Positions 8,263 through 17,834 of a stretch of 64,000 bases of DNA are shown piece after piece. The translations under genes were made by a program, and so were the position numbers. Each line of letters begins with the position of its first letter. The stretch's first letter is position 1. The notes beneath the pieces were generated by a model. That model was not told where the DNA came from. It was given only the letters and a program-made list of their open reading frames with translations, and searched no databases. Source of the stretch: Bog-950 sp044225825 (GTDB taxonomy: Bacteria; Bacteroidota; Bacteroidia; Chitinophagales; LD1); assembly GCA_044225825.1 (NCBI GenBank), contig JBGAIB010000004.1:529902-593901 (forward strand), read 5' to 3'.

Positions 8263-10104
8263 ATGAGGCTTCTTTACCGGCTTCCGGTACTTTTTCTTAT
8301 CCTGCTCTATGGTCTTACACGGGCGCAACTGGGGTACGACGATGAGGTATGCCTGGATAAAACACCAAGGCAGGTAAAACTGGAGCAATCGAAGAAGAAG
8401 CTGGTGGAAGGGCTTAATAAAACCCTAATCTATTTCTCGTATCTGAATTACAGCGATAGAACCGTTGACCGGGTGATTACCGGTGTAGAAGCTTTTGAAC
8501 CCTATAGAGGCAAATACATCCGCAATATTACAGTTAGCGTATTACGGCCCTTTGGTGTATCTATCGATAATCCGGTAAATGAGCATCCCACCAAATTTCA
8601 GAAGTTTGCCAACGGCATACAGATGAGCACCCGTGAATGGGTGATAAAGAATGATCTGTTGTTCCATACAGGCGATAAAGTGGACCCGCAAAGCTTTGCA
8701 GATACGGAGCGCAACCTGTGGAAACGCGAGACCTATAAGGATGTAATGCTGTTTATTACCCCGGTGGAAGGTGAAGAGGATATGGTAGATGTGACCGTAA
8801 TGGTGCAGGACCGCTGGAGCTGGAGTTTTATAACCAGCCTGCAATACGATAAGGTGCAGGCCGGCATCCAATTTCGGAACTTTTTGGGCTTACCACATTC
8901 CTTAACGGCAACCGTAGCTTTTAACTACCGCCGCGATAACTTCTATACCATCTTCGGGCAGTACGATTACAACAACATTAAAAGCTCGCAGATAAACATA
9001 CAGGCCTGGGGTTATTACAGCCCCGCAAGCAAAGGCGGCGAGTTACGAATTACCCGCCCTTTCTTTTCGGCCAACACCAAATGGGCAGGGCATTTAAAAG
9101 GCGGTATTGATAAACAGGACCAATGGATACCCAATGCCTTTGGAGCTGCTATACCCACTAATATATTTTATAACTGGCAGGATGTGTGGCTGGCTACGGC
9201 CTTTAAGTTAAAACAAGGCAAGGCCATTAAGAACGACCTTACGCGTTTGATATTATCGGGCCGTATGTATCGTAAGGACTATATCAGCCGGCCCTTTATG
9301 CATAGCGAAGACCGCTCGCAAAATTTTGTAGGCACCACCTATGTATTAGGCAGTATTGGTATTGCGCGCTGGGATTATTACCTCGATCACTCCGTATATT
9401 ATCTGGGGCAGCCTGAATACTTTACCAAAGGCTTTAATGGTGCCTTAATTGCAGGCTTTGATTACGATGAAGAACTGAACAAGCGCTTTTACAGCGGCTT
9501 TCAATTAGATTACGGTAAGGCATTCACCAAGTTTGGTTACATGAACTGGCGGCTGGCTTATGGCGGTTTTACGAAGAAAAGGGATTACCAGCAGATACTT
9601 TGCAAGTTAACTGCACAGTTTTATTCGGTGCCCATTAAGCTGGGGCGGCGTTTTATGATGCGCCAATTTATAACCGCTAACCTGGCGCTCGGATTCGACC
9701 GACCGCTGGGAAAAGAACTGGTAGTAAACGATGCCACCGGTGTACGCGGTATTTTTGTGGATTACGTACGAGGCAGCCGCAGCTATGTGTTCAATTTTGA
9801 AACAGATGTGTATCCTACCTTTAAAATATTAGGGTTTACCTCCTCGGCCTTTGCTTTTGCGGATATTGCAATTACCCAGAGCGGATCGTTATCCAGTTTT
9901 CAGCTAACGCAAGCTTACGGTGCAGGCATACGCTTACGCAACCTGGGCATGGGTATCGGCTTCTTCGACATTTCGTTTGCCTACTATCCGCAGCTAAGCA
10001 TACCGGGTGTTAAACCATACGCCATACTGGCGGGGTATTTAAACAACCGGGCCATCGCACAACAAAACCTGTTTGTGCCGGCACCTTTAAAACCTGATTA
10101 TTAA
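8263..10104 (+). CDS. Outer-membrane beta-barrel protein with POTRA-like N-terminal region (BamA/TpsB-type architecture)
   Basis: 613 residues with signal peptide (MRLLYRLPVLFLILLYGLTRAQ). Residues about 60-170 look POTRA-like: an ITGVEAFEPYRGKYIRNITVSVL strand region, then FHTGDKVDPQSFADTERNLWKRETYKDVMLFI. The rest is alternating aromatic/polar beta-strand sequence consistent with a 16-strand barrel. It lacks the five-POTRA layout of BamA, so a role in general barrel assembly is unlikely. A lipid- or protein-translocating Omp85 relative, or a lineage-specific porin, is possible. It ends three bases before the stop of a convergent response-regulator gene. Confidence 0.65.
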   Translation: MRLLYRLPVLFLILLYGLTRAQLGYDDEVCLDKTPRQVKLEQSKKKLVEGLNKTLIYFSYLNYSDRTVDRVITGVEAFEPYRGKYIRNITVSVLRPFGVSIDNPVNEHPTKFQKFANGIQMSTREWVIKNDLLFHTGDKVDPQSFADTERNLWKRETYKDVMLFITPVEGEEDMVDVTVMVQDRWSWSFITSLQYDKVQAGIQFRNFLGLPHSLTATVAFNYRRDNFYTIFGQYDYNNIKSSQINIQAWGYYSPASKGGELRITRPFFSANTKWAGHLKGGIDKQDQWIPNAFGAAIPTNIFYNWQDVWLATAFKLKQGKAIKNDLTRLILSGRMYRKDYISRPFMHSEDRSQNFVGTTYVLGSIGIARWDYYLDHSVYYLGQPEYFTKGFNGALIAGFDYDEELNKRFYSGFQLDYGKAFTKFGYMNWRLAYGGFTKKRDYQQILCKLTAQFYSVPIKLGRRFMMRQFITANLALGFDRPLGKELVVNDATGVRGIFVDYVRGSRSYVFNFETDVYPTFKILGFTSSAFAFADIAITQSGSLSSFQLTQAYGAGIRLRNLGMGIGFFDISFAYYPQLSIPGVKPYAILAGYLNNRAIAQQNLFVPAPLKPDY

Positions 10105-10107
10105 TTA

Positions 10108-10851
10108 TTATGGAAAGTGAACAAGGCCAAAAAGCTTATCGCCCTGTGGTTGTAAACGCACATTTACCGTTTTACCGATTTTAAGCGGCACTGCCAGTTC
10201 TACACCGTTGCCGGAAGCCATGCATTGGTCAATAGCCTTGCGGACAGCTTCAGGGTCTTGTGTTAAAGCGAGACCAGCCGCCAGATCCACATTAGGATCG
10301 AGCCCATAGGATTTGAGCAAATCATCCATGTAACCGGATTTAACCAGTTTATCGGCTTTGCTGTCCCACTCGAAAAAGCCAAGGCGGAACACGCTTTGCA
10401 TTTGGGCAAAACCACGGCTTTCGTTGTCTAAAGCCTGGCTCATGCTCTCAATCTGCTTGTTCAACCTGAAACGTTCGAAGGCAAACATTACTTTGCTGAT
10501 AAGTACATTGCCATCGAATTTGCCCTTTACCAGAAAGTCCTGTGCGCCGTAACGCACGGTATCTAATCCCACCCCTTCATCGGCCAGGCCGGTAAGTACA
10601 ATCAGCAGGTTACCCGGGTATTTGCCCAGGATGCTGCGGATGGTATCTACCCCAAAGCTATCGGGCAGGTTCATATCACTTAAAATAATGTCGTACGTAT
10701 TCTCTGAAAGATAATCGAGTGCAGCCTTTAAATTTTCGGCATGCGACAATTGGAAGGAAGGCGCATTCGACTCGCCCAGGTAAAACTTTATCAAAAAAGC
10801 ATCACCGGGATTATCCTCCAACAATAAAACCTTCAATTCCTGTTCCGCCAT
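10108..10851 (-). CDS. Response regulator with C-terminal PAS-like domain
   Basis: 247 residues. The receiver domain (1-125) has the acidic pair E12/D13, phospho-acceptor Asp59 (IILSDMNLPD), the Thr of VLTGLAD and Lys of FLVKGK. Residues about 145-247 resemble a PAS fold with the LGFFEWDSKADKLVKSG opening of PAS_3-type domains; no DNA-binding output is present. It is last in a kinase-regulator-regulator operon, seven bases after the preceding gene. Output is probably protein-protein signalling. The PAS assignment is inference from the opening motif. Confidence 0.8.
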   Translation of the reverse strand: MAEQELKVLLLEDNPGDAFLIKFYLGESNAPSFQLSHAENLKAALDYLSENTYDIILSDMNLPDSFGVDTIRSILGKYPGNLLIVLTGLADEGVGLDTVRYGAQDFLVKGKFDGNVLISKVMFAFERFRLNKQIESMSQALDNESRGFAQMQSVFRLGFFEWDSKADKLVKSGYMDDLLKSYGLDPNVDLAAGLALTQDPEAVRKAIDQCMASGNGVELAVPLKIGKTVNVRLQPQGDKLFGLVHFP

Positions 10852-10858
10852 AAAAATG

Positions 10859-11308
10859 CTATTCGTGGGTTAATTGCACTGTTTTAAACCAAAATGTTTC
10901 AACCAGTTTTATTACACGGGCAAAGTCATCGAAGTCTACGGGTTTCAGGATATAACAGTTAGCGTGCAGCGAATAGGCTTTTGTTACATCGTGGTCGGCA
11001 TCGGAAGTAGTGAGTACGATAATCGGAATCTTCTTCAGCGATTCGTTTGCCTTCACTTCTTTCAATACCTCTATACCATTCTTTTTCGGCAGGTTCAAAT
11101 CCAGCAAAATGATATGCGGGCGGTTAGCCTCGGCATACTTACCCCGCTTGGTTAAAAATTCAATGGCCTGCTCACCATCCGAAACTACATCCAGGTGTAT
11201 TTCCATTTGGCTTTCTTTTAAAGCCTCCTGCGTTAAACGAATATCACCGGGGTTATCTTCTACCAGCAGTATCCGAGGTTTGTTTTTGCTGTTCTTTAAA
11301 AAATCCAT
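10859..11308 (-). CDS. Single-domain response regulator (Rcp1-like)
   Basis: 149 residues, a receiver domain only. Phospho-acceptor Asp70 sits in HIILLDLNLPKKNG; acidic E17/D18, Thr of IVLTTSDAD and Lys of YILKPVDFDDF are present. The long LDLNLP-KKNGIEVL form is typical of the Rcp1 subfamily that partners bacteriophytochrome-type histidine kinases. It lies three bases downstream of the kinase gene, so it is almost certainly its cognate partner. Confidence 0.92.
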   Translation of the reverse strand: MDFLKNSKNKPRILLVEDNPGDIRLTQEALKESQMEIHLDVVSDGEQAIEFLTKRGKYAEANRPHIILLDLNLPKKNGIEVLKEVKANESLKKIPIIVLTTSDADHDVTKAYSLHANCYILKPVDFDDFARVIKLVETFWFKTVQLTHE

Positions 11309-11311
11309 ATT

Positions 11312-12691
11312 TTATTGCTGTTTCTTAATGGTAAAAAAGAAGGTGCTTCCTTTACCCTCTTCCGATTCCACCCAAATTTCACCTCCGTGACGCTCGACTA
11401 TTTTTTTACAAACCGCCAGGCCTATACCAGTGCCTTCGTATTCGTTGCGCGTATGTAGTCGTTGGAAGATAACAAATATACGATTGTAAAATTTGTTTTC
11501 GATCCCAATTCCATTGTCACGAACCGTGAAAAGCCAGTCAAAATCCCTCTCTTCTACGGAAATATTGATTTCAGGTTTTCGTTCGGGGTGTTTGAATTTG
11601 ATTGCGTTATCCGTTAAGTTCTGTAATAATCTTATTAGCTGGAACGAATCGCCGAAAACTACAGGCATGGTACCGAAGGTAACCGTGGCACTATTTTCTT
11701 TAATCTTTTGCTGCAGGTGACCAATGGCTATACGTGTGGTTTCATTCATATCCACCACCGAGAAAGGGTTGCCTTTACGGCTTACGCGGCTAAATTGTAA
11801 CAGATCGCTAATGAGCGCCTGCATACGGCTGGTGCCATCCAGCACAAAGCCCATAAACTCGGTAAGTCCTTCGGTGCGGCCTGATTCCAGCCCGCGTTGT
11901 ATCAGTTGAATATAGCTGGCAATCATCCGCAGGGGCTCCTGCATATCGTGCGAGGCTACATAGGCAAATTGCTCCAGCTCTTCGTTTGACCGTTTTAATT
12001 CGTTGGCATAGTTCGAAAGCTCATTCTGCACCAGTTTCATTTCTGATATATCAAGGCAGCTGCCCATATAACCGGCAAACTTGCTATCGGGCAAAAAGCG
12101 CGGGGTACCGATTTCGAGTATATGGCGGTAAACGCCATCCTTCCGGCGAAGGCGGTATTCCACCGAATATTCGGCAAAGGCATTCAGCTGCGGAGCTATG
12201 TCGTTCAGCAGGATCATGTCATCGGGGTGCACATTCTTTAACCAGCCGGTGCCCAATTCTTCTTCGAACTTCTTACCGGTAAAGTCGAGCCAGGCTTTAT
12301 TGAAGTAATAGCAGAGATTATCCTTATCGGTCATCCAGATCATAACCGGAGAGGCATCGGCGAGGGTAGCAAAGCGCGATTCGCTTTCCTTGAGCAACCC
12401 GGCCAACTGATCCATGGTAGGATTATCGATAAGCGTGTAAACGCTGCCTTCGGTGCCATCGGTTAAGCGGATGCCTGAGCGAGATACCCGCATCCATATC
12501 TGTTGCCCGTCGCTTTTGAGGATGCCGGATTCCCAACGGGTAAGCTTTTGGGTTTCAACTAGCTTATAGTTTACGCGCACCTTAAACAGCTCTTCAACGG
12601 TAATTTTAGGGAGGTCGGAAAGCTGGTAGCCGGTAAGCCGGCCAAAGGCCTTGTTGAAGTAGATGGTTTGTTCGGAAGCATTAGTTATCAA
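11312..12691 (-). CDS. PAS-PAS sensor histidine kinase
   Basis: At least 459 residues from a TTG at 12691. Two PAS domains (about 1-90 and 105-220) are followed by a coiled linker, the HisKA domain with His248 in ASHDMQEP, and an HATPase domain with N box (NAIKFKH), G1 (DNGIGIE) and G2 (GTGIGLAVCKKI). This matches the phytochrome-like cytosolic kinases that pair with Rcp1 regulators. There is no membrane segment. Start problem: the coherent PAS sequence continues upstream (FDNYSEAVLITNA), and the frame stays open for 33 more codons to a TAA near 12793. That extension contains no ATG, GTG or TTG, only an ATT at 12784 and a CTG at 12751. The true start is therefore upstream and non-canonical, or the 5' end is damaged. 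Confidence 0.85.
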   Translation of the reverse strand: MITNASEQTIYFNKAFGRLTGYQLSDLPKITVEELFKVRVNYKLVETQKLTRWESGILKSDGQQIWMRVSRSGIRLTDGTEGSVYTLIDNPTMDQLAGLLKESESRFATLADASPVMIWMTDKDNLCYYFNKAWLDFTGKKFEEELGTGWLKNVHPDDMILLNDIAPQLNAFAEYSVEYRLRRKDGVYRHILEIGTPRFLPDSKFAGYMGSCLDISEMKLVQNELSNYANELKRSNEELEQFAYVASHDMQEPLRMIASYIQLIQRGLESGRTEGLTEFMGFVLDGTSRMQALISDLLQFSRVSRKGNPFSVVDMNETTRIAIGHLQQKIKENSATVTFGTMPVVFGDSFQLIRLLQNLTDNAIKFKHPERKPEINISVEERDFDWLFTVRDNGIGIENKFYNRIFVIFQRLHTRNEYEGTGIGLAVCKKIVERHGGEIWVESEEGKGSTFFFTIKKQQ

Positions 12692-12801
12692 TACGGCCTC
12701 GCTGTAGTTGTCGAAAAATCCGCTAAGAGGAACTAAGGTTGTAGCTTCCAGTCGCTTGCTTTGTAATGGTTCGAAATTAACAATACGTATTTAAAACAAA
12801 A

Positions 12802-12827
12802 ACGGTTCCGATTTTCATCGGAACCGT
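12802..12827 (-). terminator. Rho-independent terminator of the beta-helix gene
   Basis: An 11-bp perfect stem (ACGGTTCCGAT / ATCGGAACCGT) with a four-base loop, followed on the - strand by TTTTTGTTTT. It is 27 bases past the stop of the 12855-14045 gene and directly abuts the kinase reading frame. Confidence 0.9.
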
Positions 12828-12854
12828 CAAAAGTAACGAACAAGCTATTTTAAG

Positions 12855-14045
12855 TTACTTTATCGGAGAAACTTTCTCGATCATGATACCGTTGGCAGAA
12901 ACCGACAGAGATGGGTTGCTTTGAGAAGGCAACTGGTTGAAGAAATCTTTGTAAGTGTTGCCTACGATGGTGTAACCACCAGTGTTCAGATCGTAGAATA
13001 TGTTGTTCATCATGTTGATGTTGTTACCAGAGCCGATGTTACGGTAGTAAGCCTGGGTGTTGGTTTGAGCACCGTTGATGGTCAGTTTCACACGGTTGAA
13101 GTTTAACACCTGGTTATCGGTGGTGCCGCTCAGGTATACACCGAAGGTTTCACCGGTGCCGCCTACAGCGATTGAGTTGTTGTTGATTTGGCCCAGGTTA
13201 GTAGCAGAGGCTGTGCAGTTGTTCATAGCCAGACCGTAAGAACCGTTAGCGGCGTTTACGATGTTGTTGCTTACCACCAGGTTGCCAGCGCAATTGTCAA
13301 GGTTAATTGCTTTGAAACCTGCATAGTTAGAAAGAGTGCTTACGACGTTGTTGGTGATTACCGGTGCGTCCTCGTTTAAAAGAGCCAGACCTGATTCGTA
13401 TTGATTGAAGAATAAGGTACCTGTGATAGAAGTTTTGCTGTCCATACCATCGTTACCCATACCGCTTTTGTAGATACCGAAGCTACCGTTGTTGATTTCG
13501 CAATCTTCGAAGGTCATATCGCTTTTAGGGGCGGTAGAAGCAAAGTATACAGTAGAGCTGTTAGCACCGGTGCGGGCAGCTTCAACACCATCGAATACTA
13601 CACCTTTGAAACCAAGGTGGTTCGATTTGCCGTCGATGCGGGCACAGTTACCGTAAGTAGCTGTTTTGTGGTCGATAGTAAGGTTAGAGAAGTTAACGTA
13701 TGATACACCGTTCATTACCAGTGTAGCATCGGAAGTAGCATAAGAAATTACTACCTCGGTATTGTTACCGCTTTTCGATTCGAAAGTTACGGTGTTGTAG
13801 GCATCGGCACCCTGCACAGCAGAAAGCACCACACGTTCGTTGTAAGTGCCGTCCTGGATAAGGAAGGTAACCGGGCCAGAAACGCCACCACACTTCAGGG
13901 CGCTAACTGCGTCGTTGATAGTAGTGAAATCGGCGTCTTCTTTACCGATGGTAAATTCGCCGGAAAGAGAAGGACAATCGCCAGCGAAGGCATTCAGAGA
14001 GAGGCTAAGAAGGGCGGCTCCGAAAATTTTGTTTAGCTTGTTCAT
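12855..14045 (-). CDS. Secreted right-handed parallel beta-helix protein
   Basis: 396 residues with signal peptide (ending NAFAG) and a single Cys near the mature N-terminus. The opening DFTTINDAVSALKCGGVSGPVTFLIQDGTY is typical of pectin-lyase-fold proteins. Successive rungs follow, rich in N, G, V and T, e.g. VSYVNFSNLTID and NNSIAVGGTGETFGVYLSG. No T9SS sorting domain is evident at the C-terminus (ends MIEKVSPIK), and no polysaccharide lyase active site is recognised. Probably extracellular or surface, possibly binding rather than catalytic. Confidence 0.8.
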   Translation of the reverse strand: MNKLNKIFGAALLSLSLNAFAGDCPSLSGEFTIGKEDADFTTINDAVSALKCGGVSGPVTFLIQDGTYNERVVLSAVQGADAYNTVTFESKSGNNTEVVISYATSDATLVMNGVSYVNFSNLTIDHKTATYGNCARIDGKSNHLGFKGVVFDGVEAARTGANSSTVYFASTAPKSDMTFEDCEINNGSFGIYKSGMGNDGMDSKTSITGTLFFNQYESGLALLNEDAPVITNNVVSTLSNYAGFKAINLDNCAGNLVVSNNIVNAANGSYGLAMNNCTASATNLGQINNNSIAVGGTGETFGVYLSGTTDNQVLNFNRVKLTINGAQTNTQAYYRNIGSGNNINMMNNIFYDLNTGGYTIVGNTYKDFFNQLPSQSNPSLSVSANGIMIEKVSPIK

Positions 14046-14097
14046 TGTTTGTTTTTTTTAAGTTTTCTGTAACCTTTTATTTCGTCGTTCGTAATAG

Positions 14098-14127
14098 CAA
14101 TTTATACTGTGGTTCAAGTCTTGTCAA
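14098..14127 (-). promoter_or_regulatory. Candidate promoter for the beta-helix gene
   Basis: On the - strand, a TTG at 14127-14125 is followed after about 18 bases by TATAAATTG, close to the Bacteroidota -33 TTG / -7 TAnnTTTG pattern and about 55 bases before the ATG. The remainder of the 324-base gap up to 14369 is A/T-rich and holds nothing else I can identify. Confidence 0.4.
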
Positions 14128-14369
14128 GAGCCTTTCCTAAAAAAGTTTCACTCAATCAATATTTTAACAAATTGACCATTGAAAATCAATGGTTTAATTT
14201 TTAAAAGGTTTCCTTCGGTATGGGGGGAGATACCTATTGAAGTCCAACTTTTCTTACCATTTGCACTTAAGGTGCCCCCAAAAATAGCCTTTATATTAGT
14301 TTTTCAAAAATATTGATGGGCATACCTATCTATATAATATATACCCCATCTCCATTAAAATAGACAAGC

Positions 14370-15494
14370 CTACCTACCGGCAAGGTCAAATAACTGAAAC
14401 CAGCGCTCTCTTTTAATATGGCCCATATTTTTACCCAGGCGAATAACCAAGGTATTTTGGTTGGGCAGGGCATATATGAACTGCCCATCCTTACCGATAG
14501 CAACAAAAGCCTGTTGTTTTGGATAAATCCACCAATTATAGTTGTAGACCATAGCGGCGGGTTGGCTTAAGGGGTCCATTACCGACTTTTTAATCCAACT
14601 GCTGCTGACTATCTGCTTGCCATTGATGCGGCCTTCATTTAAATATAGACGCCCAATTTTGGCCAGATCGCGGGCAGTGGTGGCCAGGCAGCACCAGGCT
14701 TTCTCCAAACCAAGGGTATCGTTATCTACATCCACCGTCCATAATGCGGGGTTCTCCATTCCGAGCGGGGTCCATATTTTGCGCTGCAGGTAGGATGTAA
14801 GTGTTACCCCGTTCAACACCTTTTTGAGAATAAGGCTTAAGAGCGCTACATCGGCCGAACGGTAAACATACTTTTTATGGCCTTTGGGCCGGGCGGTCAA
14901 TTTTAGCACATTGGGCTGCAGGCGGGCCGTATAATAGAACCGGGCATGCAGGCCAAAAGGATTACTGTTTTCAACGTAGTTTACGGGAGCCCGCATCATT
15001 AGCAGATCCTCGATGGTGATATTATCGAAGCCTCGGCCGGCTAATTCAGGCAGGTATTTAAGCACCAACTCCTTTTCAGAAGCTATCAGGCCATCATCAA
15101 TGGCGCAACCAATCAGCAGGGATACGATGGATTTGTTGACCGAAAAGGCCTGTATGAGGGAGTCGGAAGTATAGTCGTTAAAATACTTCTCGTATTGGAT
15201 GGTGTCGTTCCGGACAACCAAAAAGGCCAGCGTATTATGTTTTTGAAGGAAGCCGGTGAGTTCCTCTCCTTTAGTTACCGGTTTACAGCATGTATCTAAT
15301 GTTTGTTTTCCGGTGGCCTTGTTAAAGAAAGCAGGACGAGAGGAGGCCGTTAACCTGCGGGCCGGGAAACGTTTAAAGTCGTTCACGTCCGAATCGCCAT
15401 AATGCAGCAAGCGCCAGGCCACCGAGGTAGTGCTGCATCCGGCAAGCCCAAGGATAACGGATAAGTAGATAAGGGTAGCAGAAATCCGCTGCAT
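14370..15494 (-). CDS. Beta-lactamase-fold serine hydrolase, lipoprotein
   Basis: 374 residues with lipobox LAGC (Cys20). The class C beta-lactamase/esterase fold is recognised from the SxxK motif S118VNK121 in AFSVNKSIVSLLIG, a Tyr motif in KYVYRSADVALLS, and the ALWTVD / CCLATTARDLAKIGRLYLNEG segment typical of this family. Such proteins are usually D-aminopeptidases, carboxypeptidases or esterases rather than true antibiotic-degrading enzymes. It lies on its own, reading towards the two-component operon. Confidence 0.85.
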   Translation of the reverse strand: MQRISATLIYLSVILGLAGCSTTSVAWRLLHYGDSDVNDFKRFPARRLTASSRPAFFNKATGKQTLDTCCKPVTKGEELTGFLQKHNTLAFLVVRNDTIQYEKYFNDYTSDSLIQAFSVNKSIVSLLIGCAIDDGLIASEKELVLKYLPELAGRGFDNITIEDLLMMRAPVNYVENSNPFGLHARFYYTARLQPNVLKLTARPKGHKKYVYRSADVALLSLILKKVLNGVTLTSYLQRKIWTPLGMENPALWTVDVDNDTLGLEKAWCCLATTARDLAKIGRLYLNEGRINGKQIVSSSWIKKSVMDPLSQPAAMVYNYNWWIYPKQQAFVAIGKDGQFIYALPNQNTLVIRLGKNMGHIKRERWFQLFDLAGR

Positions 15495-15564
15495 AGGATT
15501 AATTAAGGCTAAGATAGCTATTTATTTAGCCATACCTATATTACTGTAATTCAAGAGATTTAAC

Positions 15565-16077
15565 TTAGAAATGGATATTTCTACGCTGGTTGAACAGCGC
15601 TTGTAACAATAGGTACAGCACCACCAATAGGCCCACTTCAACTAAACAGGCAGCCGGTTGGTTACGCCAATCGGGTAATAGGTTGAAGGGTATTAAGCCA
15701 AACAGCGCATTCAGCAGATTGTGCAGGTGAGGGGTATTATAAAAGGGTATCTCCACTCCTGCCATGTGTTGTCCGTGTATTACTAACCAATCTACATCGG
15801 GCAGCAACGAAAAAATGATCCCCCATTTAAAATCGCCCCACCACAAATAGAGAAATACTACCGAAACCAGCGCCACCACTAAATGATAAGCCACCCAGAA
15901 CGGATCGGTAACTGCTGCCTCGGCCGGGTGATAGGTAAATTGTGCCAGCGCATCGAACAGGCCGTGTGCCAGCAAGCAAGAAACGGCCATCAGCACAAAG
16001 GCAATGCCCCTATAGCTTTTCCATTTAAACAGCTTATTGATAATTACACCAGCAAGTATGTGTGTGGGCGCCTGCAT
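15565..16077 (-). CDS. Integral membrane protein, YdjM/DUF457-like
   Basis: 170 residues with about four membrane segments. Conserved-looking polar residues in the membrane region (MQAPTHILAG, LAHGLFDAL, LLPDVDWLVIHGQH, TPHLHNLLNAL) resemble the His/Asp pattern of the YdjM/DUF457 putative metal-dependent membrane hydrolases. The match is by pattern only, and the activity is unproven. ATG at 16077 is the natural start. Confidence 0.6.
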   Translation of the reverse strand: MQAPTHILAGVIINKLFKWKSYRGIAFVLMAVSCLLAHGLFDALAQFTYHPAEAAVTDPFWVAYHLVVALVSVVFLYLWWGDFKWGIIFSLLPDVDWLVIHGQHMAGVEIPFYNTPHLHNLLNALFGLIPFNLLPDWRNQPAACLVEVGLLVVLYLLLQALFNQRRNIHF

Positions 16078-16169
16078 TTAAGGGCACGAATATGGACAAA
16101 TGAATGAATTGAACCAACCGTTGAATTGCACGCATGTGTATAGCGCTTACAGCCGGGCGGCAGCTTTTT

Positions 16170-17684
16170 CTAATCCAGCAGTTCTTCGCGGCTTTTAGGC
16201 TTGCGGTCAATTTGCCATAGAAAGTCCTTTAACTTCTTTTGTTCGTCGGTGGTGAGCATTTTAAGCGGTGTGAATACGGCCGTTGGCTTTTGGCGGAAGG
16301 AGATTCGATCAATCTTTTTATCCTTAAAGTAGATAGTGATGTTAGCGCTTTGCGCGTAGTTATTGCCTATGTATTTGTTCTTCTCATCCTTACCAAAGTA
16401 AAGACTCTCGGCATTACCTATTACATCCATTTTACTGAGTTCGTTGTTGGCAAAGTAGCCGAAGATGTTGATGCCTTTAATCTGGTCGAAATACTTATCG
16501 CCGGACGGGCTAACGATAAAACCGGCTTTATAAATGCTTAGTTTATCTGCCTTTTTGTTTTTGGTGCTCAGGTAAATGGTATCACCGCTCATTTGTATGC
16601 TATCGGCCCAGATAAGAGGTTTGTAAAACATGCGGAAGGTAGAGTCCTGAAACGAATAGAACAGCGAGTCGCAAACACCCTGCATTTCGCGCATAAACAT
16701 GCGCACCTTATGGTAGGCGTAAAAGTTACGGATGGTATCCTTTGCCGAGCTGTTTAAAGACTTCAGAGTATCGGCTGTTAAGAACAGGGAATCTTTATCC
16801 ATTTTATAAATCAGCAAGGGTTTCTGCGTTGCCATTATAAACTGGCTGCTATCGTAATACTCGCAGTATTTGCCGAACAACTCCGTTTCCATGGTGCTAT
16901 CCACCCATTTAAACGGGCCTATCGCCTTCCCAAAACCACGGTAGCGTTCGTAATACAGGCTATCGGCCCAAATGCATTGGGGCGGGTTATTTACAATGGT
17001 GCCCTTTCCGAAACTGGAAACATCGCGCTGGCTATCATACCAACCGTTATCGCAGTAAATGCGGCTTTCCTTATTTACAATTACCGTGTTGCCATAAAAG
17101 GTAGAGACCTTGGTTTGGGAATTGTATCGAAGGGTATCGGAAGTGAGGTTATAGTTCGGATCGGTGATCACCACATCGCCATCGAAATATACTTCGTTGG
17201 TGTTGCTGTAATAATAACCGCGCTTACTGGTTATAACGGTGGTATCGCGTTCCACCTTGCCATTATCGAGGTAATAGGATGTTTTATTGCGCACATTGTA
17301 AAACAGTTCGCGCGTTGTTAATACCATACGGCTATCGCTGATGCGCGCATTACCTGTAAGGGTTGCAAATTTTTTGTTGCCGTCGTAGTGCAGGATATTG
17401 GAATAGGCATTGATCGTATCCTGCTGAATGTGGATATGCCCCCAGGCATCTACGGAGTTGGTTTCTTTGTCCAAATTGGCGCTATCGCACCACATCAGTA
17501 TCTCCTCCTGCTTAAGCTGCACGTTGCCCACCAGTTTGGTGTACTTTTTACCATCTATCTCCTGAAACTTCAGGTAGTCAGCATTCAGTATCTCCACTTC
17601 CTTCTTCTCTTCTGCATTTTGTGCAGCAAGAAAGCCGGATACATGGGTGAACAATAAGAGCAGGATTAACAGCCGAAATTTCAT
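16170..17684 (-). CDS. LptA/OstA-like lipopolysaccharide-transport periplasmic protein
   Basis: About 504 residues from ATG 17684. The in-frame start at 17765 would add 27 residues before an otherwise ideal signal peptide (MKFRLLILLLLFTHVSGFLAAQ). The OstA beta-jelly-roll repeats are evident: ADYLKF...GKKYTKLVGNVQLKQ, SVDAWGHIHIQQDTINAYS, ATLTGNARISD, EVYFDGDVVITDP, VSTFYGNTVIV. Length is well above E. coli LptA and typical of the longer OstA-like proteins of Bacteroidota. Inferred role: periplasmic bridge for LPS. It clusters with an MCE protein, an amidase and divergent lptD, all envelope functions. Confidence 0.85.
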   Translation of the reverse strand: MKFRLLILLLLFTHVSGFLAAQNAEEKKEVEILNADYLKFQEIDGKKYTKLVGNVQLKQEEILMWCDSANLDKETNSVDAWGHIHIQQDTINAYSNILHYDGNKKFATLTGNARISDSRMVLTTRELFYNVRNKTSYYLDNGKVERDTTVITSKRGYYYSNTNEVYFDGDVVITDPNYNLTSDTLRYNSQTKVSTFYGNTVIVNKESRIYCDNGWYDSQRDVSSFGKGTIVNNPPQCIWADSLYYERYRGFGKAIGPFKWVDSTMETELFGKYCEYYDSSQFIMATQKPLLIYKMDKDSLFLTADTLKSLNSSAKDTIRNFYAYHKVRMFMREMQGVCDSLFYSFQDSTFRMFYKPLIWADSIQMSGDTIYLSTKNKKADKLSIYKAGFIVSPSGDKYFDQIKGINIFGYFANNELSKMDVIGNAESLYFGKDEKNKYIGNNYAQSANITIYFKDKKIDRISFRQKPTAVFTPLKMLTTDEQKKLKDFLWQIDRKPKSREELLD

Positions 17685-17834
17685 ACTACGGCTGCAAACT
17701 GAATAAAAAGCACGAAATATCAATAACCACGGGTTGTAAAAATACCTTAGGTGGCTTGTATGCACTTAAAAACTTGAGCATGCAGCAATAAATTGTGCCT
17801 GATAAACGCTGAAAACGGCCTGAAATTTTACGGC

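Noticed and set aside
14370..15494. Antibiotic-resistance beta-lactamase
   Set aside because: The SxxK and lipoprotein features place it in the broad serine-hydrolase family; nothing indicates true beta-lactamase activity.
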